Below, piece by piece: positions 29,956 through 42,404 of a stretch of 64,000 nt of DNA (positions are counted from its first letter, which is position 1; the number at the start of each line of letters is the position of its first letter). A program made the translations under genes and the position numbers. The notes below the pieces were generated by a model. It saw only the letters and a list, made by a program, of their open reading frames with translations. It was not told the DNA's origin and ran no database searches. The stretch is from Ophiosphaerella korrae. Its lineage: Eukaryota > Ascomycota > Dothideomycetes > Pleosporales > Phaeosphaeriaceae. The DNA lies in NCBI GenBank assembly GCA_028456385.1, contig JALNQF010000005.1, positions 186,001 to 250,000 of the forward strand. Direction: 5' to 3'.

Positions 29956-30935
29956 TTACTCCACATCCGTCGAGGATTCCGATCGACTAACTTTGCCGCT
30001 AGAGGGTGACCTGCTGCCTGGCAGGCGGACTCCAATCCACAATACAACGTCTGCGGCGTTTGGGGGATCCTCACGTGCCATCTTCTCGTGCATCGCTAAT
30101 CGCTTGATTCGGACGGTCTCACACTCTTCAAACCCGGCGCTTGCCGCGATTCTGAAGCCTGAAGGTGTAGCAGATACGCCCTGTATCGTATCAACTGAGG
30201 CTCATTGTGCTCGGAATATCGACGCTTACCACGAGTGCATCATCCATATCCGCAAGCTGCGTACAAAAACTGACCAGCTTTGTGGCGTGTCCACGACGCC
30301 AGTATCTTGGACTTACGCCTAATGAACTGAGACGCATTTTGTCTGCAAGATATCTAAATGCTTATGGTCAGCTTCTCACGAGAGACGGCAAATGTGTTGT
30401 ATACTTGAGTTTCGGAGGTCCTGTGACTGTATCGTAGACCTTCCGGGCCTCAACACATTGATCTCTCCCAGAGATGCGGCTTGGTCGCTGAGCTGGAGGG
30501 CTTCGTGGACCTATTGGCAAATTTAGTAACTCAACTCTAACCAAACTTTGGAGTGCTGTCATGCTTACTTGCAGGTTGGAAATGCCCCATATAGGAAGAA
30601 TCAGGCTTTAGCTTGAGACTGCACACGCCAACAATGCCTTTCCGTCCTGGACATGGAGGTTGATAGGCGGATCGAAGCGCATCGTACATGTGCTCGGCTT
30701 CGCCTACTTCTAGAACGCCCTCCGCAACAAGCACCACGTGGGCAGGATCGTTTATGGCTGCTTCATATTCGGACCAGTACGACGCTACTGTATCTGCTGG
30801 GAACTCCTTGTAAAGAGGTCTTTGGAACCTGAACGTTGGGGACCAGAAGAAGGCCGCAGCAGCCACGACGGATATTCGATCTAGATCTTCTAAGGTTGCC
30901 AAACGAACACCGTTGACAATTGGATATGAAAGCAT
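29956..30935 (-). CDS. GNAT-family N-acetyltransferase, five exons
   Basis: Exons 30569-30935, 30405-30510, 30353-30230 and 30180-29956 account for the core, with introns 30511-30568, 30354-30404 and 30181-30229 (so four exons in this model, 273 residues). The joins rebuild a GNAT fold: GVCSLKLKPDSSYMGHFQP, then KLKYLADKMRLSSLGVSPRYW with motif A RRGHATKLV (acetyl-CoA binding), then DALVGVSATPSGFRIAASAG and GFEECETVRI. The substrate is unknown; similar fungal proteins act on small molecules or protein N-termini. Each intron is 49-58 nt with GT-AG ends, and intron 2 has a GCTGAC branch site. The first exon alone would look like a truncated protein. No signal peptide. The label five exons in the call should be read as four. 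Confidence 0.85.
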
Positions 30936-31678
30936 AACTTGACTGAGATGAGGTGACTATGAATATGAGAGACAGACGGCTACGAAGAATTGTTGACTTG
31001 GGGGCACTGGAAGTACAGAAAAGCATGGAGTATAAATGCAGGTACTAAACTGGGGCTACGAGAATTCACTTCGTTAATGCTTCACTGAACCGGAAAGCCG
31101 GTAAGTTTGAGATACCAAACGGCGCCGCTGGTTACTTTCCCTAAGCTGTTACAATCTCACCGAAGCGCAGCTATTGGATGGATGAAAGGGACCTTCGGCA
31201 CCTATCGACTAAGCGGGCTCACGCTCCGATGGCAGGGCACACCTGGGCGCGCTGGTATGCTGTGACATGTTTGTCGCAGAACGGTGAAGGGAATGCGACC
31301 ATAATTCTGATGATGGATTGCAGTAGTGGGGGGTGGTTGACGACCGTTGTTCTCGTTGTGCTTACGGCGTGCTGCAGCCCTACACTTAGGGGCCCAGACC
31401 AAACTGGAGCTAGAACATGCAGCCCGCAGCCCCCCGATGCTGCGAACCAAGCCTGTCGCTTGACTCGCCTTTCTTGCTACCACAGGTCTCTCTGCCTTTG
31501 GATTTTGACGCCAACCTAGCCAGTATCGACCTACTGCTTGTAGCTCCATTTATGGCCCTTAGTCGCTGTCGCTTCCTGTCTCACGGTACTTGCTTATCAT
31601 CAGCGCACCCAGACGAATGAGACACACACACACGCCCAACTCCTTAAAGCTACGCTGCGCAGTCAGCCACCTGCCGCA
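30936..31678. promoter_or_regulatory. Divergent promoter between the GNAT gene and the Zn2Cys6 factor
   Basis: About 740 bp between divergent start codons. No coding frame of quality and no distinct site. Confidence 0.45.
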
Positions 31679-34208
31679 ATGTCTACCACCAGCTCGCAGT
31701 ACTACAGGGGCGCAAACACACATTCACATTATCCAAGCTTCCCACCCAACAACGAGCATTTGTATGTACTGGCAACATCGTGGCAACAAGATCCGAATCA
31801 CGCTCCATACACTGGCCCGCCTTCCGCCTCGTTTCTCCACTATCCCCAAGGCGGGGCCGACTCCATCCCCCATTCATCAACTGCTCCTCAAGCCTGGACT
31901 GGTACTGGCTATGGCCGTCAAGCTCTTCAAGGATGGGAACAGCCCTTGAGCGACAACACCTTTGGGTCGCGCTCAACGGGCGCATATGATACTGCCGAGG
32001 GGAACGCGCCTGTGTCGCACCAACTCCCTCAGGCTTCCCGACAGTTCCAGCATCCCCAACCATTAAACCCAAGGCCAGAACTAGGGTTGAGCCCACCAAG
32101 TGATTCTTATCAAACTACTGATAGATTTACTGAATTGCGGACATGTTCAGTAGGTGCACACGAAACGCAGTGTTGGGCGCTAACCAGCGACTAATGACAT
32201 CCAGGAATCCCCCACAAATACCGCCGACCCACCTTTCGCGATCCAGGCCCAACGACTACAAACAATTCCCCAACCTTCTCAGCCTCGATCGCGGACTGCA
32301 CCGATACCGCTCAACGATCCTGACCGGCCTCTGCAACCACCAGGGAACGTTGTGTGGGATGCTGGAGCCGAAATACCAACTGCAGTAGCCCAGCAATTCC
32401 CAGAGCCCGCTAGCCATGCACTAGTGACGAGCACCTCGCTATCTAATCAATCACACCGAACACAGTCGTGTGGTTCATCGTGGCCTATTGTTGGTTCGGG
32501 TGAGGTTACTCCTGAACTGACAGGTTTCCAACGCATTCAAGATGAAGACCATAGATGGAGTCTGCCCCAGCCACAGCCTGAATACAACCATCAAAATCGA
32601 TTGCAGCAATCCATAGTTACGACCGCGCCTATACAAAGTGCGCGAAGGTCCTCCACTAAAAAGAAAGCTGCAAAAGTTCCTTCGTCCTTTGTAGAGAGGC
32701 AAGAGAAAATGAAGGTCTCAAAACGAAGAGGGCCTCTGCAGGAAAAGCAAAGAGAAAAAACACACACTATGCGCAAAACCAAACGCATATGTGTAAGGTG
32801 CCGATTTTATAAATCTGGTGTAAGTGTGTTTGACCATATATAGTTTTATCGCTAATAAATACAGTGTGATGAAGGTGACCCATGTGAAAAGTGCGAGAAG
32901 ATCACAGGCCACGCAAGGTCATTCCGCGAGCCTTGCTATAGGGAGCATCTGGAGGACACCAGTCTTGTTCGGCGCTGTATGTATTTTCTACCTCAGACTG
33001 GCGTATAATTAACTTTCAACAAGGCAATGGTCGTGAGCACCAGGAGGAGGCAGAGTTTTTGGTGTATGATTGGGTTAATAACAGTCAACTCTACGAGATG
33101 GAGATCATGTGGAATTTACCAGGCTATGGCCAAATACCGAACGCTCAGCCTATCCGTGTCACATTCCGCCCGTATAGCCCGAGAAGAGGTTCTCTTGATA
33201 TAGCCGCTTCGGTGTGGACTAACAAGGATGGGGAGATTAAAGCGGTCGAACAGCCCGCATACGCCATTTACGACACCGCCAATCTCGTCCCAGCTTTCGA
33301 GATGTATTTCTCAAGCCTCCAGCCAGCCATAGAGGAGTGGATTTTTAAGCGCGTAAGTTACGATGATGTTGCCTCCCTCACTTGCGCCGAAGTAATACGC
33401 ATGCGGCGTGCCAGCGGGTCGAAGGCCCTTGACCTAGCGATGCGACTGCAATGCCTCTCGGTCGTCTCGCAGGGCTACGGCTCAGTCTGGTCGAAAGGCA
33501 TACCGGGCATACGGGGGTATGACTATCGACGCTTAGGCAGAAGTGATTATGAGGCATACGACCGAAAAGCGTACGACCGACCGCTGCCTGGTGCTATAAC
33601 CCACCAGATGGACGTTGCAGCAGTAAAGTATTTACAAAAGCTGGAAAGGTTATTTGTCAAAGAACTCGCAGCTTTGATCTTCAAACCCAAGATCAAACCT
33701 TGGTACGAGCTGTTCCTAGCATTCTATGTGATTTTTTGGAACCTTGAGTATATTCATCACAGCGCCAATGATTACATCAAGTCCAAAAATGGGACTGTAA
33801 GTTGACTTCTACAACCTTTAACAAATTTACTAATCTATGTAGTTGATCGAAAACCAAGTGAATAATGTTGTGAGTAGTCAGATTAAGAAATGGGAATTTG
33901 CTTTTCCCGTCTTGCTATATCACTGGCGCTGCACGTTGCGCGGTTATTCACCGTTCAAACTTGTACGGGATAACCCCGAGGAACTTCGCGAGAAAGGACA
34001 TATCGATGAGGAGGGATTTCGTTACATCAAGAAGATTGCGACTTTATTTGATATGAGTGGTCCAGGTAAGCGCAACAACTGTCTCAATCACATCAAGGCT
34101 CTGACCAATATAGACCGTTTCCAACCACCCCTCACTGGCTTCGCCGCAACACATTTCTCCATGTCTAGCGAATGGATTGGGAGGCTTTTCAAAGAGGCTG
34201 GCGCCTAA
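31679..34208 (+). CDS. Zn2Cys6-type transcription factor with a mid-protein zinc cluster
   Basis: Six exons (31679-32149, 32205-32819, 32865-32976, 33024-33796, 33843-34065, 34114-34208) give 762 residues. The zinc cluster is split by an intron: CVRCRFYKSG joins CDEGDPCEKC, placing Cys at 353, 356, 363, 369, 372 and 386. The first five follow the CX2CX6CX5CX2C pattern; the last gap (13) is longer than the usual 6-9. A basic lead (RKTKRI) precedes it. The N-terminal 330 residues are Gln/Pro/Ser-rich and probably an activation region. The C-terminal 370 residues are conserved-looking (EAEFLVYDWVNNSQLYEME) but match no named domain I know. Having the DNA-binding cluster in the middle is less usual. 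It is probably nuclear; targets are unknown. Confidence 0.82.
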
Positions 34209-34493
34209 GTGTTAGTCGAGGGTACGTCATATTACGTGTCATGGGCAGAGTAAGGCAATTTTCAGTACAAGAATGCATTCATTGCAGGAAGTCAATGGTT
34301 AGCATGGCCCATTAAAGCATGCCATAAAACAAATACCCCCAAAACGAGACGTGCGGGAACATGGTAATTGCAAAAATGGCAAAGCACGGAACCACCAAAC
34401 TCCCTGCTAACTTCCCAGATCTTAATCCCAATATAACGCCTCTAAAAGATAGGATGCTGGCAAACTTCCACTCGATACAAAATATCGCAATCA

Positions 34494-35818
34494 TTAGCCG
34501 TGGCTCTCCCGTCCGCTGATGACGCGCCAGGGGTCGCTGTCAATGACAGGAAGATTCTGCTGGCGACCTGGGGCAAATGGGTCGTCAAAGTTGTGGCGAT
34601 ACCGAGCTGGCTTCGGCCAGGCATTTTCGGGGTCACGCAAGAACATTCGCAGAAGGTGACGAGTGCTCGATTTGCCTCGGTTACCTTGGTATGCCTTCCG
34701 GGCGTGCATGATGCTCAAATTGTTGACGAACTGGATATCGCCTTGCTTACGGTCAAGCCGGGTGCAAAAGCGCTTTGCGAGCTCCTCGACGGCATGCATG
34801 GCATGCATTTGCTTATTGGAGACGGTAGGCATACGCGGGTCGCGGTGAATCAATGGCGTTCCCAAGAGTGGGGCTTTGACCAATTGGCACATGGGTTTGC
34901 CCTTTGAGAAGAAAAGCGTCGGTCCGCATTCGAGATATGGCTCTTTATCCCTAGATCCCTGTTAGCGAGGCGTTAGTAACAGAGTCATGGTCGTATCTAC
35001 TTTTGCTTCAGTTCAAAAGGCCAGTCCGCTTCTACCATAGTCTCCAGGACTTCAGGGTCTTTCTCTAGGAGTTCATTGTAAATCCTCCAAAAGCTAGCAA
35101 TGTACTGTTCACCTCCAATACCTGCGCCACCATCATTACGCACATGGAGGGCGAGAATGTCGCCTGAGAATCGGTCGCTGTGAAAGTCCATTGCGGCTGT
35201 AATCTTGGATCCAGCAAGACCTATATCTTTAGCCCACGTGGGAACCTTCTCCTTCGTAGCGTCGCGAACATGGCCTAGAGCAATATCAATATACCACAGC
35301 TTCAAAGCCAAGTGTAACGAGGGATATCATACTCAATGTTTGATTGGCGTATGAGTCGGTAGCTCGTTCAGGGCACACATATGAGCAGACACCAGCGAAA
35401 GCTATAACGGCTTCTTCGTCATTAAATTTTGCAGTATCAAGGCCGCGGAGTACAACAACACCTCGACCCCGGTGCAAATTCCTGGAAACTGAGCACAATT
35501 TATGAACCAGGTCTGGGTTTGCCAAATCGAAATTTTCCGATTGAATCTCAGACCGTGGTGTACCTGCAACTGGCTGCTGTTAGTCCCCAAAATTCGTGTC
35601 ATGTGGTGGCCAAACATACTTTTTATTTTGATAACAGCAGCTCTGATATCCTGTACCTCGCGAGGGCTAAGCTCAACAACATAGTCCGTTGCTTGAAGGT
35701 CTTCCCAAACCATTGGACCCGCCACCGCTGGGGCAAGCTTGTCAGGATGGGAGAAAACAGAAGTGCTGCTTTCCAAGCTTTCGCTCGAAGATCTGCGACT
35801 GAGCGTGTGTGTGGACAT
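34494..35818 (-). CDS. TauD/TfdA-family Fe(II)/2-oxoglutarate-dependent dioxygenase-like protein
   Basis: Four exons (35620-35818, 35333-35563, 35001-35274, 34494-34950) give 386 residues. The joins rebuild the fold: LHRGRGVVVLRGLD, then AAMDFHSDRFSGDILALHVR (HSD is the HxD iron-binding pair), and FVNNLSIMHARKAY with the distal His, followed by STRHLLRMFLRD with the Arg that binds 2-oxoglutarate. Such enzymes hydroxylate small substrates; fungal members include taurine and alkylsulfonate users, but many have no known substrate. Intron 3 uses the second of two close acceptors (GGATCTAG) because it restores the frame. The N-terminal 30 residues are Ser-rich with no targeting signal. Confidence 0.87.
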
Positions 35819-38800
35819 GTTTGCAATAGTGTTGTCTTAAATTGGTAGGTGGCAAGTTTAGGTACTGAATAATATCTTATGTAAGTTGCTAGAATCTTGT
35901 AGAGTGATGAAATTGAGGCTGATGGTTTAAAGGCAGAGTTGAGAAGGGAGAGTTATATAGCCCAATGACCGTTTGGCGGACACGCCGCATCATATACGTA
36001 GACGATGGTGAACGACGGGCCCTGAAAGATTGTGATTGCTATTGTGGGAGCTGACGGAGCCGCAGTGATTGCACACTCCATCTCTGCAATCAAGAACAAG
36101 CTGTATACGCTAGTACGGTGCCGTGGCAGATCATGTGGACCAGAAGGCTCCCGCCTAGCACTCTCCATCACCTGATACCCCGGTCGATGTATGCCGGTCA
36201 GCATGCGGCACTGCTATTCCTTACCAATTGCCCCAACAACTCGGGTCCAGCCCCCAAAACGGACGGTCGAGCAGAGTAGCGGAACGCATGGAAGCTTTGC
36301 CACTCGGGCGGAACTCATCCCCTGCCCCCAACGTCCGTACGTGTTTCCCCTTACCTTTCGTTGACTTGTTTTATACACCTCTCCACAATTACCAAGTGGA
36401 TACCAGGCGGGGCACTAACAATGCTCTGCAGTTGAAGGGTCGTATCCAAAGTGAGCATTGCGGTGCAATTATTACAGGCTGGAGTAAATTTAGTTGCTCC
36501 TACATGTTGAAGGATTATCGCATGACATAGAAGCAGCCGATCTATGCAAGAAATACTTGATACGTTGGATGGAATCATAAGGTTCGATGACCGCTGCTTT
36601 ACATCAGCCCTACAACGCGTACACCGTTCCGGCTACGACGGTAGGATGGCACACAACAGTCACGCCTTGCATCAAGCATGCACACGCAAACTTATGTGCC
36701 TCCAACCAGGATGGCTTGCGCCACTGTTGCTATGAAGCGCCTGCTCCTTGCCTAAGATCACCCGGGGAAGGGTTGGGGGGCAGGGTTCGATGGAAAGTTT
36801 CCTTGATAGAATCATACCATGTTCCTTAGCTCATCCCTTGTGGAGTCAACCACTCGGCGCAAGATGTGTGGCAGGTTGTCCTAGCTCTTGTTTGCTGATA
36901 AGCTGTTGACCAGTCTTGCGCCCTAGTAAATCCTCAATATTGCTTTGCTCACCGGAATCACATGCGATAAGACGACGTGATAGCGTGCGTTAGAATCTCG
37001 GTGATGGTTTTCATGCTGCATTGTTCACAACGCTTGATCGCGAGACCACGTTCAGCTGCATGCCTGTCCAGGGTTGTTCAGTGAGCGTATTTCCTCATTG
37101 GACCCGCAGCTTTTAAAATCCGACCACGGAGCGTGCAGCTTACGAATGCGCATTTTCTCTCATTGGCAAAACTGCAGCATGTTTGTGTATGCTCAGCCGA
37201 CAACACCTTTCATATCACGCTGATCGGTGAACTGGAAGGTTCCCGAGGAAAAAGCCTTGCACAAGGCGCAAGCGCTACTCTCCCTTCAAGACTAACGCCT
37301 GTGCCACTACACGCCAGTGGGGATTTGAATCGCCTCGCTATCCCAAGCGGCCGTACTTTCCGTAATAAGTGCTCGGAAGGCGCCATACGCGGTAGTTGGC
37401 ACAAATCGCGAGGGTTGAGACGGCGATAGTGCCGCTCCTACCTGCCAGTGAGAGAAGCCAGTCATGCCTCGAACGGCGTGCTCGTGTCTAGGGTAGGGGG
37501 AATGCCTAGAATCTTTACTAGGGTAGGAGGAGCCACTGCAAGTCACCCATTCAGGATTTATGGATGGGCCGTGTCTGGTGTAGCCCCCTGACAGTGCCTC
37601 AGACGCCTAACGATGGCGCGTATCTCGATAGCCTTCAACAAATCAAGCCGGCCGCTGCGCAAGGCATTATTATATTTGGCGTCGATATGGGGTGGAGAAC
37701 ATGCAAGAACAGACGTCGGCGTTGCTTCTCGTCTGAGCAGAGTTCTCGCCCCCTTGTCCAGTTACACTTTACCTAATCAAAGCCATCGATCATATCGCGC
37801 TGGATGTTGCCTTCCAGTCCGCACACGGTAATTCTTTCCAACAGGAGGATCAGGTAGTTGTCGTTATACTAAGAGATGGGGCCGTGCTCCCAACAGACGA
37901 TTGTAGGCTGAACAGGGGTTGAGATTGCAGTCGGTGCAACGCACTCGTTAGTCCAAAGCTGAGGAGCAATGTGCGCCTGAGCGAGCCATTGCGCATCTGA
38001 TCAGTCATTCACGTGGACTGACGGCGAAACTATCTTCATTATGTCGTGATGCGCGCGCCAGGTATGCTAGTGATCATTGTGCCAGCCCCATCCTGCTGTT
38101 CGCCTTTGTCGATCTCAGCTTGTGCTGCATGCTGGTTGCGCCTGTCACTCAGCTGGCTGTTGGCGCTACTGCGAGCCACAATGGACGTCATTGCTCACTT
38201 CCCCTCAATAGAGGTTTAATGATCGTTATGAGTTGTCATTCGTGTGCGGTTTCAGGCCCGCTGCAACATGTAGAGCCCCAGCGGAGACGCCTCGACTATA
38301 ACACAAATCAGACTGCATCTCTATTGCCACATTGGTGCATTAGTGAAATGGTGGCATAGGGCGGTAGGTAGGTAAGTCTGAGCAAGCGCCCACCTCATTA
38401 GAGCAGCAAGCACTGTGTGGAGTAATTGAGGCGACGGAGTTGAGCGCGGTACTTTCCGGGGTAAATGTCCCAACGCCAAAACTCGTCTTACGGAGGTTTC
38501 CAATTGGTATGGACAGTAAGATCACGTGAGCCCATCATGGCTACCTCATGTCTAGTCATAACTGAACTCCAACACGATCCAAGCAGTAGGCCATTTCTGC
38601 CCTTAGTCTCTTGGAGACGCAAAATGTTCTCGGTCATTGTCCGAGAAAGCTGGATGGGCGTGAACAGCATCCTGCAGTGTCAGCGCCTCGGGATGGGATG
38701 GAAGCCATCGCTGCGCACGCGAGTCATTCATTGACATCAAGAGTCAAATTATTGGCAGGCTGTGCGGAATGCTAAACAAGCCTTGCTTGCATGCTACAGT

Positions 38801-39360
38801 CAGATTTTCGGAGTGCTTCGTTGCCCAAAGCAGCAGCGGCAAGGATTGATTGACTCGATGTTTGTTGATGACCACCTCAACGGTCGGTCGAGTACGGATT
38901 CCTGACAAGCAGAAGGGTAATTAGCGAGCGCCGAAAGCGTCCTGGCGACGATATGTGATCGGTAAGCGGAAAGCGGGATCTGGGGTATGAAACGGTGCTA
39001 GAAGACGCATCGTTCCCACGCCCAGCTCATTAAGTCTCTTTTGACGCTTCTATTGTTCTTCTCAGCTTACCCTTCATGGTTGGTGCTGTCGACAATAGAT
39101 TATAATACAAAACACAGGTATAGTGAGGCAAACAGGAGGTTGGTTTTCGCTCGTGTTGTGCTAAGCTTTAAGATCTGAAAGAGGATTAGTCATGTGGGGA
39201 CCTCCAATGAACGGTTCACGGAGAGGCTTTCCTGGCATCGCCGATCTATGTATGCAAGACATGCATTGCAGTTTTAGCCCCGGCGCGTATGTGTATATCG
39301 CTTTCTTTACCCAAGATTATTCAGTCTGACGTTTATGTTGTTACTGAGGGCTCTCGTTAC
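35819..39360. other. Gene-poor stretch, 3.5 kb
   Basis: Open frames on both strands are short and have no domain signature. I found no splice join giving a recognisable protein, no tRNA-like B box with matching A box and no inverted-repeat ends. Confidence 0.5.
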
Positions 39361-39780
39361 CAATGCTTCCGATCTAGGCTGGCCCAACTGGTCCTCAAGT
39401 AAATAGCATCTTCCCGGGTTTTGACAGAACTTTATATCCCCAGGATCTTACTGGGACGCCACTGACCGCTTCGGCTCACCCCAATTTATGATCTCCAATC
39501 ATCTTGAACGTCCGTTCATATATGCTATCTCAATTTAGGCATTCACTCAACGCCAGCTGAGGCAAATTATCCGTGCTCTCATGATCGAAGTCGGCGACCA
39601 TTTCTTCACTTATGAACCTACTGTGGTGGCGACGATAAGATACCGCCAGGTCACCGCGAAAGCTATGGAAGCTTATTAGAATAAATTTTACTCTTACGTA
39701 AGTTGGATTGGATCTAAGTAAGACAACCTTCAATACAGCTTGCAGGAAAGGCACGGTGGACGTAATTTTTTTAAGAGGCA
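39361..39780 (+). other. Possible degraded coding sequence (weak)
   Basis: In one plus-strand frame, joined across a possible 45-nt intron (GTAAAT...CCCCAG), the reading is rich in aromatic and aliphatic residues: NASDLGWPNWSSRSYWD, SPQFMISNHLERPF, RALMIEVGDHFFTYEP, VVATIRYRQVTAKAMEAY. It is broken by at least three in-frame stops. Three stops in about 130 codons is only half the chance expectation, so the evidence is thin. I cannot name a family. Confidence 0.25.
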
Positions 39781-39832
39781 ACTACTTTGTACGCGCGGTC
39801 CTAGGAGTGAAAATCTCTATTAATATATGTTT

Positions 39833-42404
39833 TTATACATGACCAACTTTTAAGATTTGTTCAGTTGGCTCGTTGAACTTCAGCGGGCAAGTCTCCAATC
39901 CAATCCCATAATTTTTGTATGTTAGCTTTTCTGTCTTTGCATCCACCTCAATCCAACGTCTGTTTTTCAGGTCACCATCCTGTGCCCGATCAAAGAAATT
40001 TTGAGGCGCAAAGACAATGCTACTGTATGCTTCTGTGTATAGAGTGACCTAGAAGAAGTTAGTGGCTGAGTGTTAAGTGCGGAGGGTAAACATACTGGTA
40101 CATCTTCGCTGCGCGTAAAGTGGTGCATACCGAGGTTGAACCAGACAACCAAGTCGTCGTTCTCAATGTTCTCGTCATTGAAGAATTTGGCAAAATCTTG
40201 CTGTGGTGCGGCAGGCAGGTTCACATTATGAACACTATTTGCAAATACCTCAGTATCGTGGTAGCGTGATACGGCAAGATGGGATTTAGCAAACTCGGCA
40301 TTTTTCAATGACCACGGTGAGTTGAAGGTCGAAATGTGAATGTCGGAACGACCTGGCACAATCCGGTAACCTCTATTTTCGCCCCATTCGTTGGTCGCAT
40401 TCGGGTTCAGGACCACGTACATAGCCTGATTGTTGGTCGCCCAATTAAATTGCTTCTCTTTCTTCATGATTGAGACGTCCATCTCCAGTTGCTCGAATGT
40501 GCCGAGCTCGGGAAACCATGGCTGAGACTGGTTGACAGCTTTGAGCTCAGATACTTGGAGTGAGTTTTTGGTCCCGACGATATCGAAATCAGCTTTGTAT
40601 GTGATAATATGGTCATGAAGTGAACCTTGGGTTGCTTGCTGAATACGCGGTCCCCACTTTCCTTGCTTTGGGTAGTAGAAAGAGCTTTGAAGGTAGCCTG
40701 AGGCTCGTACACTAACTTCAATAGATCCATCTAGGTGAAAGCCGTAATCAAATATGTAGTCTAGTGTATGTTAGAATATACATTCTGCACATGATTTTTG
40801 TTGATATTCGCTTACCATAATTTCCAACTGTTGAAATGGCTCGAACTACTAATTGGGCACCCTTGACCGTGCCCAAGGTACTGAAGCCATAGGTATTGTT
40901 TGCGCCTGTGCGATGACGTGAAAGTGGAAAGTTCATATCGGCTTCGAAAATGCAAAGCGCATTAGTGTTAATGACTGATCCATTACCGGAGTGGTATGTC
41001 AAATTCCAAAAAGTAGATCCCCAAGGACAATCGTATCCTTCGATCAGGGTTCCCATTTCAGCACCGAGACTCCAGTATGTATCGTGATAGACGGTATTTG
41101 CCGCTTTAGGCTGATTACCCCCGTATTGAGCGGCAGCTTCTTGCATAGAAAGCTCATACAAAATGGTTTCACCCTTGAATCTGATATCGTAGAACATGAC
41201 TCCGAGCGTTCTAGAGAAGGCAATTTAGAAGCTAAAACCCATATACTCAACGTACTGGTTTTTCTCATCGACCTTGTATCGTTTCCCACCAATCTCTAGC
41301 GTTGCTGGCGCTAATTTTTCCTCAAGCTCACGAACGCCCAGCTTTGGTTTGTAGTCCACGAGTGCCCAATCCGCGTTCAAGGTTTGATTGTATTTCATTC
41401 CAAGATCGCCAATGTTAAAGGCACTGCATAGTGCGGCGATAGTAGGGTAGTACTTCTCCCCAGTGACAAATCCCTTCATCTTATAAAGTGAGGGATCAGT
41501 GCCAGTGCAGTCAATCAAGAGAAAAAAGTCCAGGGGCGTCATGGAAGTTCCTGGGCCAGACAAACGAAACATTATATTACGGAAGGCTTGTGTCCCATCA
41601 AATGAAGCGGGCGTCCCCGATGTGGCGACCAAGTTGGCTATAATGGGGTCAATATAAAGTCTACAAATTGGATGCAGGAAAGTATGGGGTGTCTGAGAAA
41701 CTCACTTCTCTTATCTTGTGATCCATAGTAAACTCCTCCTTGGAATAACGCTGTCGTGATATCGGAAATGTTGGACATAACGGATGTAATTAGAGGCTCT
41801 GTTGCTAAGTTTCGCGGGCCGTCGAAAAATCGTGCATTGAATGGAACAGCTCCGCCTTTTCCTCCGTTATAGATGTAGTCCAACTTCTGGATAGTAGTTG
41901 TTCCCGTTACGGGCAGAGGGCCAATCATATATTCTTGCGAGACGGGAATCATTTTACCACCTTCAAATATAATAGCACGAGCGTACTTGGGGGGTATATT
42001 TCCAGACCCATGAATGAATGGTAACACATCGGTCTTGTTCATTGGGAGAGTGTCAATCCAGAAGCTGAGTTCTATTAGAATAATGTCTACACCTCCAACA
42101 GGAATACTTGCACGTAATTGTCTGAAATCTTTGCTTTATCCGGAAGAGTCAGATTCAAACCTGATGTTGACTTATGTAACAAGTTCTATACGGGCAGGTT
42201 ATCTTCGGGAGAGATCTGTGCCCAGATATTTGGCTTGGGAGCTGAAGTAACAGGAGCTGTGCCATTGAGACAAGGAGAGCCGTTATTTCCACGCTTATCA
42301 AAAAAATCATGCAAAAGTTTTCTTTCGTACCCTAAGGGTGGTAGAGTGGAGGACGATACAAAGCCGAAAAGCAGCAGCCCAACAAGGGAAAATGCAGACT
42401 TCAT
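39833..42404 (-). pseudogene. Secreted copper amine oxidase with two nonsense codons
   Basis: Five exons (42112-42404, 41706-42064, 40816-41637, 40096-40760, 39833-40048) stay in one frame over 785 codons. Only two stop codons break it: TAG at 42186-42188 (codon 73) and TAA at 41225-41227 (codon 355). It begins with a signal peptide (MKSAFSLVGLLLFGFVSSS). The cofactor motif NYDY (Tyr 491, precursor of topaquinone) is rebuilt exactly at an exon join. The copper ligands appear as HDH and in MHHFTR. Such enzymes oxidise primary amines to aldehydes with release of ammonia and peroxide. Intron 1 (42065-42111) uses a GC donor (GCAAGT). Everything else is intact, so inactivation looks recent, or two base-call errors are involved. 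Confidence 0.85.

Noticed and set aside
30368..30562. Plus-strand and minus-strand short frames over the GNAT gene, read as separate small genes
   Set aside because: Splicing unites the minus-strand pieces into one GNAT protein with continuous motifs; the plus-strand frames are antisense shadows.
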